Positions 20,961-30,732 of a stretch of DNA of 44,640 nucleotides are shown here, piece after piece. The DNA is from Chara braunii. Its lineage: Eukaryota; Streptophyta; Charophyceae; Charales; Characeae. Position 1 is the first letter of the stretch. Each line of letters starts with the position of its first letter. The stretch spans positions 289,055-333,694 of the forward strand of contig BFEA01000335.1 in NCBI GenBank assembly GCA_003427395.1. The letters are read 5' to 3'. The notes beneath the pieces are model-generated. The model was not told where the DNA came from. It did no database searches and saw only the letters and a program-made list of their open reading frames with translations. The position numbers were made by a program, and so were the translations under genes.

Positions 20961-22540
20961 AGCAATGATGAGCGGTGCTAGGCGCTAGCGGGGACGACGA
21001 GGAAGAAGAAGAAAGAGAGAGAGAGGGGAAGAAGGGAGGAGAGAAACCATACCTTGCTCAACCCTTGACGGAATCGCGCGGGGGAAGATGCTAACTTAGG
21101 ATCTTTTGCCCTGGCGACCCTGAATCTGCATTCAGAATGACGAGAAAGGTAGTAGAAGGGGTAGTAAAAGAGAAAGTGAGTGCGCCGAGGGTGACGAGAT
21201 AGAGGATATGGCGAGGTAGGAGGCGGCCTATCTCGCTCGTTTTCTAACGGTTTCAGGCGACGTAAGATGCTAGTCGAGGGTTTTAGGGCCTTGCGAGTTG
21301 TCCTATGAAGTTAGATTTCAGTTTTGAAGATTAAACTCGGCGCTACATGAGTAGAAGCTGCGCGATGTGAAGAAGAACGAAGAGGAGGAGGGAGAAAAAA
21401 AAGTGAGAATTGAGGTAACTCGGTCGTTTCTTGACCATTCACAGCCAGCTAAGAGTCTAAACCGGGGTCTTGGCATATTGCAAATTGCATGGTCGCGACC
21501 CATCTTTAATGCGAACAATGGTTTCGTCGATACGAACTAAGAAGATTGCGCGAGGGAGTATGTAGTGTATTTTTCCACTATCTAGCGGAAGATTCATTTC
21601 ATCTTGGTATTCTTGGCTGGTTGACGGATCAGGACTTCGTTGCTGATTAATCATGTTCTTCCCAGAAGATTGCCCTGTTGCTCGTACCCATTATCCCGAC
21701 GCCAGCCTACTTCGCAGCCGTAGGCTCTTTCCTCTTCATAGCAGGGGTAATACGGCTCGATTCTTGTGGCAGTTTTCCTTACACGATGGTCGGGAAGAGC
21801 GAGTGAATCTGGGCGAGGTGCCAACCAGGTGCGCTAGGAGGAAGTAGAAATAGCACAGCGGAAGAGGTAAGGAGGAGCATAGTGAAGGACGTGAGAGGCA
21901 AGGGCTAAGAGGCGAGGTCGAAGAGTGTGAGAAGTGGGAAGCAAAGTGACAAAGTAAGAGAGAGAGAGAGAGAGAGGGAAAAAGGGAGGGATGCCCATTA
22001 GGATCGCGACTACCTCCATTTTGGCAGCGCATATTCATAATCCAAGTGTTGCACGTGGTTGTGTTTTCACAGCGTGCTCGTGATCGAGTGCCTCGTCCAG
22101 TCGCTACTCGTGCTTGAATGTGAAGGTCGGTCCCATCTCGGGAGTCAGGCCCCTTGTATGGATGTATCCTCCCATATTCGAGTGAAAGATCCTTACTCGG
22201 TGTGCATAGGAGATCGCCATTGCTGCTCATGGGAGTGGCTGAAGTCCAGGCGTTCTCCTTCCTTATCTTGGCCATCGTGGTCATCGCATCGGTGGGGCGC
22301 ATCAAGATCCTTACCATTGTGGTAATGCACCTAGCCACTTATTAGGGGGAGGTACATTCTTACTATTCCTTAACAAAGAGGCACGTTGTGTTGAAAAGAT
22401 CAAGGTAAGCCGAAGTCAAGCTAAGGAGGCGGCGGGAAGAACAAGAAGCAAAGGAGAAGGAGATAAGCAGAGGCAATCACCTGAGTATACGAGAAGAGCT
22501 TCTGCCAAGTAAAAGGCAGTGAGTAAGACCTTCAAGGGGT
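20961..22540. other. AG-rich, unassigned stretch between rRNA-like segments
   Basis: The first 40 bp (AGCAATGATGAGCGG) still resemble 28S (AGCGAATGATTAGAGG). GAGGTAGGAGGCGGCC near 21,210 resembles a later 28S block, but weakly. The rest contains purine tracts (21,000-21,045; 21,957-21,977) and no gene I recognise. Confidence 0.4.
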
Positions 22541-22655
22541 GTGTAGTTGGGCCACCTCGATCGGTTGTGAGAGGTTTAAGCATGAACATGCCCGTCGGGG
22601 CCTGAAAGGTGCTGAGCATGAGTGAGCGAGAGTGAGGCGCGTGCAGGCAAGCAAA
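22541..22655 (+). rRNA. Second partial 28S rRNA-derived segment
   Basis: The block GTGAGAGGTTTAAGCATGAA, CATGCCCGTCGGGGCCTGAA and AGGTGCTGAGCATGAGTGAG matches 28S rRNA (GTTCGAGT...CATGCCTGTCGGGACCCGAAAGATGGTGAAC...TGAGCG). The same rRNA region occurs at 20,632-20,690, about 1,930 bp earlier, so two partial copies exist. Both are diverged in different places. Confidence 0.65.
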
Positions 22656-23599
22656 TTCGGGAAGAGGGCAGAAAGGTGAGGGGCAGCTTACCTCCTAACG
22701 GTTGAACTCAAATGACCATGGTATGAAGTTGCACGACTGTTCAAATAAACTATGAACCCGGCCATGACAAGGATTGACAAAGTGTGGTGCATGACCCTTC
22801 CTAGTCAGTGGAATGGCTGATTTGAACGTGGGCGGACAGACTGAGAACTCTATCAACTTGCCACAGCGGCACTGTGTGTATTCCAAGATTTGTTGCTATT
22901 GTGTTCTCTACCAACACTGCTGCTGGATTGTTTAGTACCGTCGTTGAATGATCAATTGAAAGTGGTTGCTACTGCAAAGAGAATTGTTGCTACTTTTCTT
23001 CAGATAAAGGTGTTGTAGCTCGCTCGGTGCCAGCTGGTCGTGCGCCAGGGGGTTGCTGCCAAAGCATTGGGACTCATGCTCGGACTGTGCAACAAGTTGA
23101 AAGCATTGTTACACTGGCTTAGCAGCAAAAACTGCAATCTTTTGACGAATGGCGCAGTTGCCGTTGCAGATGTTTATAGAAGACAAATGTTGTACAGTGA
23201 GTTCACGAAGTTGCTGCAGTTCCTCCAGTTCAAGTGTTGTTGTTGCGCCTCTGCCGATACTGCTGAATTTCGAGTAACGACATCACTTTGTTTTTGTTGA
23301 TATGGCTGCACACTTGGCTGCTATTAAGCCACGAGTTGTTACGACTGAGCTGCAGCATGGCAGGTACTGTGTAGTTGGGTGCTGGATCAACACTGCAATT
23401 GGAAGTTGTTGCTAGTATTATTCAGCGGGTTGCTGCTATCACGTATCCGGATGGTGATTACTGTTCTTCTCAGCGCCATCGGGAGGTGACTGGAGTAAGG
23501 TAGTTCATGCAGTTATCTTTGGAAAACCTTTATTTTTGAGCAGTTACTACGCAGCGACTGGCCGCCATTGCGGGGCCCTCCAAGGCCCTCTCGTGTGAG
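22656..23599. other. GTTGCTG-rich unassigned DNA
   Basis: No gene recognised. GTTGCT, GCTGCT and TGTTGC words recur irregularly from about 22,890 to 23,450, without a clear period. Confidence 0.45.
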
Positions 23600-24330
23600 T
23601 TGAGTTGGCCCCCTCTCGTATCCTATGGGTGGAGGAGGTCGGCTCGTCGTGAGAGGAGGAATGTGTTGTGGAAGGTGTCCGTTGTGTGGATTGCGGCTGC
23701 TGTTCTCATCCCGCGAACTATGTGGTGGAGGAGGTCATCTCGTCGGGGGATGAAGAAGAGTAGGGGGTTGGAGGGAAGAGGGAGGATGGTTCCTTTGATT
23801 GTCGCTGGCTCGTAAAACCCATTCAAAGGTTATTTTTGGGTGGACTACTTCTATTCTTCTTCGAACTATGTGGTGGAGGAGGTCGGCTCGTCGAAGAAAG
23901 TTGAAGTCTGCTCTTAACCATTATGGGATTGGGTTAGGTTGCTTGTCTACCGTTTTCATCTTCCAAGCTATGTGGTGGAGGAGGTCGGGTTGTCGGAAGA
24001 TGATGAAGAGTAGGGGGTTGTCGGGAAGAGAGAGGATGGTTTCTAATGAAGAGTAGTGTTGCGCTTATTGAGTGAGGGCAAAGGATTGATGAGTTCCCCT
24101 GATTCCTGCTATTCCTCCTCTTGTGAACTATGGGTGGAGGAGGTCGGCTCATCGTGAGATGAGGAATAGTTGAGGCAGGTGTCCATTGTGTGGGTGCGAC
24201 TGCTGTTCTCATCCCGCGAACTATGTGGTGGAGGAGGTCAGCTCATCGGGGGATGAAGAAGAGTAAGGGGTTGGAGGAAAGAGGGATGATTTTTCCTTTG
24301 ATTGTCTCAATGTTGTTGTTCTCGGTTGCT
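23600..24330. repeat. Higher-order tandem repeat with GTGGTGGAGGAGGTC core
   Basis: Six copies of the core CTATG(T)GGTGGAGGAGGTC followed by a (G/A)(G/T)CTC(G/A)TCG-like word lie near 23,624, 23,718, 23,868, 23,970, 24,129 and 24,224. A larger unit of about 504 bp is visible: TGTTCTCATCCCGCGAACTA recurs at 23,701 and 24,204, and TATGGGTGGAGGAGGTC at 23,624 and 24,129. No long protein frame runs through the copies. Confidence 0.85.
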
Positions 24331-24427
24331 TTCGGTGGTCTTGCGAATGCTTTAGGATTCTGGGTACTTCTTATAACTTACTTTAGGCTTCTTTGATGCT
24401 GTTATATTCATGGATCTACGGTTTTTC

Positions 24428-24650
24428 GATGCCAGAACGATGCTGGCCATTGTTGGGGGGTTGCCCTGTAACCTGTTGATAACAGGAGAGTGAGGCCTGG
24501 TAGAGAGATCTGGGATGCCTTGGGGCCGACATTCCAAAGGAAAACCAAGGGTTGCTGTCAGGACGACACTGGCCAGAGCTGGGGTGAGTCGTGTTGCCCT
24601 GTAACCTAGCAGGGTAGGGGCATGAGGCCTGGGAAAGCTCGGCAGGGAAT
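24428..24650. repeat. Two-copy tandem repeat of about 125 bp
   Basis: Both units share ACGA(T/C)(G/A)CTGGCCA, TTGCCCTGTAACCT, a small hairpin after it, then GAGGCCTGG. They differ by about a quarter of their bases, so the duplication is old. Confidence 0.75.
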
Positions 24651-24789
24651 AAGTCAGTGTTAGAAACTTTTAGAGGGTTTTGTTACGGAGTCCAGGGTTT
24701 CTGAGCATCCGAAGGACTTTTTTTTTGACTTAGTAACTGCTGCTTGAGTAGTTTAGGCCAGCAATTATCCAGGCTTTTCCTAAATTTTC

Positions 24790-25296
24790 GTGAACTCCTT
24801 TAATAGTTCTCAGATTGTTCTTAGCCGAGGCCAGGTAATGGCCCTGGCATTTCCAAAGATTTCCAACAATTTGTATAAATCTACATGGGACGCTGGGCCC
24901 GGTTCCCAGCACGTGCTGCTCCCCACGAATAGACCAGAGCATTTGTCCTATAAAAAAAAAAGTTCAGGACCGAACTACTCAGATGGAGCAACAGCCCAAT
25001 TTTCTCTCAAGTCCACGGCTAGAATCCTGGACCGAGCCACTCAGATTGCAAAAGGCAAATACAATTTCGGGCTAATAAAAAAACTGCATCCAGAAAAGCA
25101 AATCCAAAAAGCCAGGAACATGATCCTTTTTTTTCTAGGTCCACATCTCAAGTCCTGGGAGGAATTACTTGGATTGCAAAAAAGAGAGCTTTCAAATCGG
25201 CCCAACTTTTTCCTAAGTCCACGGCTTGAGTTCGAGACCGGACTTGCCATATTTCAGAAAAGCAAACTTACAACACAAACCGTTATCCTAGATTAA
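24790..25296 (+). other. 168-codon open frame over a degenerate repeat; function unknown
   Basis: The frame is Lys/Ser/Leu-rich and resembles nothing I recognise. The DNA from about 24,955 to 25,270 repeats GTCCACGGCT...GGACCG...CA(G/T)ATT(G/T)CA(A/G)AA three times (TCCAC at 25,012, 25,140, 25,217). The repetition favours non-coding repeat DNA with a chance open frame. A real small gene cannot be excluded. Confidence 0.35.
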
Positions 25297-25710
25297 GAAA
25301 CGTGGAAAACCTACACCGACATTGAAGTGTGAAAGACAAAGACAAACCACGTTGTTGCCATATCCACCGTACGTATTCATGTTCCGGCGGCGCTTGCCAA
25401 ACACAACACACGTTTTTGGCTCTCTATTCACGTTCGGGCTGCACTTGCCAAAGTTGGCTTGAGAAAGTACAATGTGCCTATAGTGCAACTACATCCAAGG
25501 ATGTCGTGGGCATCTCTTACCGATGCACGGCCATCTATAATATTTTTTTGGACAGAATGGCTTGACAAGATTGACGCATCTGCCAAGGCTTATTTAGGCC
25601 AAACCTACAACCGAGAGGCTAGAACTTTTTTCACCGAAGTCCAAATTTTTTTTTCTGATCCCTTAGGGGATCGAACTGGGGTCCGTGGCAAAACAGGAAA
25701 AATGGGCGGA
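25297..25710. other. No gene recognised
   Basis: Contains a small palindrome, GATCCCTTAGGGGATC, near 25,658-25,673. No protein or RNA family recognised. Confidence 0.4.
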
Positions 25711-25749
25711 GCCGTTGGCTGTGGCCAACGGCCAAAACAAAACTAAAAC

Positions 25750-25770
25750 TAATAATAATAATAATAATAA
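25750..25770. repeat. (AAT)n microsatellite
   Basis: Seven AAT units, uninterrupted. Confidence 0.95.
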
Positions 25771-26051
25771 AATCTAAAAAGCGCCAGATGGCGCAAGAAG
25801 ATGTGACTGGGGACTTACAGTCCCCAGAAGTAACAACAGGCGCCCGTTGAAAACGGGCAACCTAAAGTTAGTTTTTCCTTTTAGATTTTTTTTAGATTCT
25901 TCTTTAGATTTTTGTTAGATTTTTCTTTGGAGAAAACGCCCGTTCGTGCCGAACAGACTGTTTCGTCGGGGTTTCACCGACTCATCAGGAGGCCGAGCCT
26001 CGACAGTCTGTGCAACAGCTGGGCATGAACCCGGCGCCGAAACCGGCTTGG

Positions 26052-26053
<2 letters not shown>

Positions 26054-26105
<52 letters not shown>
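26054..26105. repeat. (AG)n microsatellite
   Basis: About 26 uninterrupted AG units. Confidence 0.97.
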
Positions 26106-26108
<3 letters not shown>

Positions 26109-26120
26109 AGGCCACCTACG

Positions 26121-26157
26121 ACCTACCTACCTACCTACCTACCTACATGCCTACCTA
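26121..26157. repeat. (CTAC)n tetranucleotide repeat
   Basis: About nine ACCT/CTAC units with one interruption (ATGC). Confidence 0.95.
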
Positions 26158-26278
26158 AGGTTGGCTCCTCGTTGAGGAAGCCAACCACAGGATGAGCAAA
26201 ATCGAATGAATCTACCTACATAGCGTGGCGAGGTACGTCTTTCCAGGTGAGTCTGGTTTTTTTTTTTTTTTTTTTTTT

Positions 26279-26407
26279 NNNNNNNNNNNNNNNNNNNNNN
26301 NNNNNNNNNNNNNNNNNNNNNNNNNNNNNNNNNNNNNNNNNNNNNNNNNNNNNNNNNNNNNNNNNNNNNNNNNNNNNNNNNNNNNNNNNNNNNNNNNNNN
26401 NNNNNNN
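26279..26407. other. Assembly gap (129 N) between poly-T and poly-A
   Basis: A T-run of more than 20 bases precedes the Ns and an A-run of similar length follows. Frames crossing the gap are meaningless. Confidence 0.99.
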
Positions 26408-27271
26408 AAAAAAAAAAAAAAAAAAAAAAAAAAAGAAAGAAGAAGAAACAAAACTGAAACGAGGCAACTGCCTCGTGGCTGGGAAAAGAACAGCCTTTTC
26501 GGCTGTGTGGGAGCAGAAAGGCTCCTCACCCCATTCAGGGCGAATATTTGTGGCTGTGAGATCTTGGATCTCGCGGCTCATGATGCGCGCGTGAGAATGG
26601 GACTGTGGAGTTGGTTGGGAGAAGAGAGGGAGGAGAACGTGAGAGTTGGGAGGGGGAGGTCCTACTCCTCCCAACCTGCCAACTGCCCTCCCCGTTTTCA
26701 GGGGAGGGCAGAGGAAAGTAAGGGAGGACTGTTGCACGCAACAGCATGCTCCTGGCCAAGGAAGAAGCCAGGTGCAGCAAAAAAATAAAAAGTTAGTTTT
26801 TTTTCTTTTCTTTTCTTTATTTTGAGTGAGGACACTTGTCCTCACGTGGTGCTACCTCTGGCAGAACCTGCCAGAGGTAACTGTCAGGCCCCCGTTTTTG
26901 CAGGGAGCCTGGAAATTGAAGGGTCACAAAAGGAAAAGGCTAAGTACAACCTTTTCCTCGATGTATCTGCCTTGGAAAACGGGTCCGGATACATCAAACT
27001 GAAAAGGGTTGTATCTTTTCAACCCTTTATCAGAAAAATAAAAGAAAAACAGATTTGGAAATGGCAGGAGCCCAGCTATCTCGCCAGATTCCGAGATAGC
27101 TGGGAAAAAGAAAAAGAAAAATAAAATAAGGCAGTTAAAGAAACTGCCCCATACTAAGGCTGTGGCTGTGGTGCGGCCACAGTCAACCCTGGATCTTGGC
27201 AGATCTAGGGCTCACAGTGAGCCCGCGATTTTGCCTGGGGGCTGGAGTGACGTCCAACCCTCCTCAGCCAA

Positions 27272-27278
27272 TATAAAA
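27272..27278 (+). promoter_or_regulatory. TATA-like box
   Basis: TATAAAA lies 22 bp downstream of TGACGTCC (a bZIP/as-1-like TGACG core, 27,248-27,255). This layout is common in LTR promoters, but no transcript start or LTR end was identified. Confidence 0.4.
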
Positions 27279-27602
27279 CAGGCAGCTGCCCCCCAGCTGC
27301 CACACAATTGCACTCGTGCTGCCAGTGTGTGACGAGCACACTTGAGTGTTGTGGTTGCTGGAGCTGTTGCCTGAGGCAACGTGAGGAGAGGCTGGAGGAC
27401 TGCAGAGGAGCGCAAGGAGAAGGACTGGGCAGCCATAGCCAAGGCAGGGAGCACTCTGCTTCCCTCTCCTCTGGCTGATGCTGGTCCCGCGGGACAGAAC
27501 CAGTGGTACTGCGGGACTGCGGCAGTGCGGCTGTGAGATTTGGACCTGGGCCCAAATTTTACCAATTTTGGCTTGCGATTTTCCCACTATAGTGGGGAAG
27601 TG

Positions 27603-27818
27603 CAGCCGAAATTTTACAGCGGCGGCACGGCCTTTTACTGAGGTGGTACCAAAGTGCTGCCGAAATTTTGTTGCGGCGGCACGGTTTTTTTCGGCGGTGG
27701 TGCGAAAGCGGTGCCGGATTTTTGTGGCGGCAACTCCAGTTTTAACGGCGGTAGTGCGGAACCACTGCTGGATTTTTTTTTTTTTTTTACGGCGTCAGTA
27801 TTGGATTCTCGCAGAGAC
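27603..27818. repeat. 54-bp tandem repeat, four units
   Basis: The word GCC(G/T)(A/G)AATTTT-like, followed by GCGGCGGC-like and GGTGGT-like words, recurs with exact 54-bp spacing (reference G at 27,608, 27,662, 27,716, 27,770). The last unit contains a T16 run. Confidence 0.85.
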
Positions 27819-27840
27819 GACACTATTTTCACGGCAATAA

Positions 27841-29320
27841 CGGCAGTAATTTTACACTAAGTGGAGGTGGGACGTTGACACAATGGAGGTGCGTCAAAGC
27901 GGTGTTTTCATTTTGAAGTGGCGTGAGGGTGACGCCGGGGAGACACCGTACTTTGGACGCAAGTGGCGGTAACTAGAAAACGCCGTCAGGATTATTAGAA
28001 AGTGATTGAGTGTTGAGAGAGTGCTCTGGCAGGCGGTCGTCACAAGAGAGTGGTGTCGATCACTTTGGTGACGACTGGGTACGACAACCTTCTCGTCAGG
28101 ATAGCGTAAATTTTATACGGTCTTCTTGGGTGTACCATTAAAACTTCACTCAAGGTCAGTTGAATGACTCAGACTTCCTTTCACGCCTGTGTGAACCCGC
28201 ACTTTGCTTGACCCTGTTCGTTTTGAATATTCAAAAGAAAAGGTAGAGGAAAGTTGTATAAGTCATGCATGTGAATGGAGTGGTCTGACTCGAGTATGAG
28301 ATTGTACTGTTTTCCTTTGAACTTGTTTTCTTTGCATGTTGTGCAGGTAGGTAGAAGGGTGCCTTCTATGGAGATTGACTTTGCTTGTTAGAGAAAAGCA
28401 AAAGGATTGTCTCCTTTCTACCTTTCACCTGCCTGCTTGTCAAAACGAACTTGTTGTTTTGGAAAAATGTTATTCAACGTGTGTCGTAGAATGAATTTTA
28501 TTGAAATAAAGCAGATAAGGTCAAACGGATTTAGCTTTTCCCAAGGATTGACACATTCTCTCCCGAACGACCTTATCTACCTGTACCTGTCTAAATGATT
28601 CTCATTTTCTTTATCTTTTCTGATTTCTTTTAGTCTAAGTTACCCCGGGACTTAGGAGAAAAAAATATATATATATGAAAGCTACTTGCGGTGGACGCAT
28701 CCACTATCTCTAGGAAGCATCTGGGGCGGGGGTTCGTTGCTTCAGGAGACGACCCTGTTATCGACCCAGAGTGGACCGTTCTACGGGGGGGTACTTGTCG
28801 ATTCGGTGGAAACGGTCCGACTTCTGAGATCCGAGTCTTGCACTCAGACGAGGAGGAGGAGTACCCCAGACCACTTCTTAGAGGAAGAGGCATGCTTCAC
28901 GTCAAGCAATGCCCCTGATCAAGAATCATGCCCAAGCGGGTTGTCATCAAAAAAAGATTGGAAAATGACGAAGACAGGTATGCTCGTCGAATCTTAGATT
29001 GGCGATAGGACGGAATGAATGACTTTGGCAACGCGTCTCGTTCAAGTCAAAACTGAGGTTGTCCAACTACCATGTTGGCAACATCAATGTTATTTTCGAT
29101 TAGCCAACTTTTCGTTGGCAGTTGTTTTGATTGTTTTGTGATATTCGACCCGAGGCGGTCGGATAGTTTTTTATCTTGTGTTATTGAATGTATGAGATGA
29201 TGATTGGTATTTTTTTTTAGTTATCTTTTCATACTGGGAATATTTATTCGTGTCGGCTATGGTCGATTCCTTTTGATATAATTATATGTATGGTTGTCGT
29301 AACTTTCGTTTGACTATGTG
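27841..29320. other. No gene recognised
   Basis: GTGACG and CGTCAC words recur near 27,900-28,080. A short (AT)n lies at 28,664-28,675. The stretch 28,691-29,000 encodes acidic and Lys/Arg-rich pieces without a recognisable family. Words based on TTGGCAAC recur at 29,025-29,125. Confidence 0.4.
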
Positions 29321-29323
29321 TAT

Positions 29324-29835
29324 AAGGGACTAGGATGAATTGTGGTTTCATGCTTGGTTGAGACAGTCCTAGTTGACCGACGCTTGCTCCGCACCTAGGA
29401 TATCAGCGCCCTAGGAACGGACGACGTTCGGGTCCTCTTGGCGTTAACCAAACGTTCCTATACTGCAGCGAGACGAGCAAACGCCCTCGACTGATCTACC
29501 TCTGCGATTGCATTTAAAAGCCTTCGCACGTGGGTCAGTAGCTCGGTAGGGATACGCCCCTAAGGGTGGTGACAACCCCTTAGGGAAGCAAGCTTATGCC
29601 TCGCGCGAACCTGTCCTGTCGTAGGGGACCGCGGGATGTATAGCTAGCGCACCCAGCTAGAACGGCGAAGGAGCGATGCAACCGTGTCCGTCTCGACGGC
29701 TCGCGGAATGTTTGCGACGTTCCCGAGTTGTCTCTAAAAGTTGTGTTTTAGGTAAACTCCTGCGTGACATGGCCGGGAGGGCCCTCGTTTTCACGCGAGG
29801 GCCGATGCGCTCGACAACGGGACGAGTAGCCATGG
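29324..29835 (+). repeat. Dispersed repeat copy 1
   Basis: Starts at AAGGGACTAGG, then has TCCTAGTTGACCGACG, AAACGCCCTCG, CTCTGCGATTGCA, GTAGCTCGGTAGGGATACGC and CTCCTGCGTGACATGGCCGG. The same landmarks occur in order in copies 2 (30,196) and 3 (inverted, ending 38,335). Its reverse strand still shows pieces of the frame found in the ORF at 37,747-38,193, but with stops. Confidence 0.85.
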
Positions 29836-30195
29836 CGGATGGTAAAGCACATGGCCCGCTCGATTCTTGATAGAATCAGGCGAGCCGAGAGGTGATTTTG
29901 GGGGTTTTACCCCGGGCGAATCCGAACCTATCGCTGGTTTTGGTGGTAGATTAGTAAAATGAGAGTTAGACCCTCTCGATACTTCGAGTTTGACACTTGA
30001 GTGTCATACGCGGTACTCGAACCCACGAGGGACCACTTGATTATGGGCGCTACATAGTACGCCATCATTGTGACTGCTTGCGTATGCCTGCATTGCGAGT
30101 CGATATGAGTTAGCCTTGCGTCCGCACGGTTTTATACTAAGTCTCACGCGCGTCGCATATTAGAGTTCCGCATCGGAAGTTAGGGGATGACTACT

Positions 30196-30732
30196 AAGGG
30201 ACTAGGAGTGTTGTCGCGTTGTTTGTTATGTGTCGGTCTGTATATGTGCGTGTGCATTCGTGTTTTAATTTTTATGCCTTTAGAGTGGTTTATGCGTGGT
30301 GCGTGGAATGCGTTCTAGTCGACCGACGACGAGTCGCGCTCAGGACCTCAGCCCCCCAAGGCGTCGGTTCGCGTGCGGGTCCGATAGAGGCGTAAAACAG
30401 CGCGTACCCCCTATGCTACAACGTACGAGAAACGCCCTCGGCTGGTCCACCTCTGCGATTGCAGCTGATTAGCTTTCGTACTGTGGACTGGTAGCTCGGC
30501 GGGGATACGCCCACCGAAGGGAGGTGACAACTCTCGTAAGGTGGAGGTAAGCCGTGCCTCGCGTAGGGCTCGCGAGGGATATGGCTGGCGCACTCGGCCG
30601 GAGCGGCTTGCGGAAAAATCCATATGTATTTGCGATGAGGATCAGACTGACTCCTGCATGACGCGGTCGGGAGGGTCCCGCCTCGTTTTGTGCAGTGTCG
30701 AACCGATGCGCTCGACAATGTCGCCAACGGTC
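30196..30732 (+). repeat. Dispersed repeat copy 2
   Basis: Direct repeat of copy 1, 872 bp downstream by the AAGGGACTAGG landmark. Shared 3' landmarks include GATGCGCTCGACAA. On the minus strand a 103-codon frame (30,416-30,727) contains SVGVSPPSYQST, matching TGVSLPSYRTT of copy 3. Confidence 0.85.

Larger units (their letters stand above)
25711..27380. repeat. Chain of about 24 short perfect hairpins
   Basis: Consecutive, mostly non-overlapping inverted repeats lie at 25711-25732 (9-bp arms), 25807-25827 (9), 26459-26476 (8), 26645-26675 (9), 26683-26711 (11), 26826-26845 (9), 26853-26879 (12), 26931-26958 (9), 26960-26995 (8), 27003-27028 (9), 27071-27104 (13), 27208-27224 (8) and 27281-27301 (8), with about ten more of 5-7 bp arms between them. 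Loops are 1-20 nt. The arm sequences are unrelated to one another. The E/F-family LTRs in this window also contain small hairpins, and a TATA-like box lies at 27,272, so the region may be an LTR of another element; no ends were found. Confidence 0.85.

Noticed and set aside
21736-22338. 200-codon minus-strand frame
   Set aside because: Composition is driven by purine tracts and no domain is visible; it lies between rRNA-derived segments.
26212-26845. Long frames crossing the N gap
   Set aside because: They consist of undefined residues flanked by homopolymer translations.
27478-27840. 120-codon frame rich in RNF and AAA words
   Set aside because: It follows the 54-bp tandem repeat; no homology, and the period being a multiple of three explains the openness.
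29500-29600. tRNA-like reading of TAGCTCGGTAGGG
   Set aside because: No acceptor stem or T-loop could be placed at proper distance in any of the three copies.
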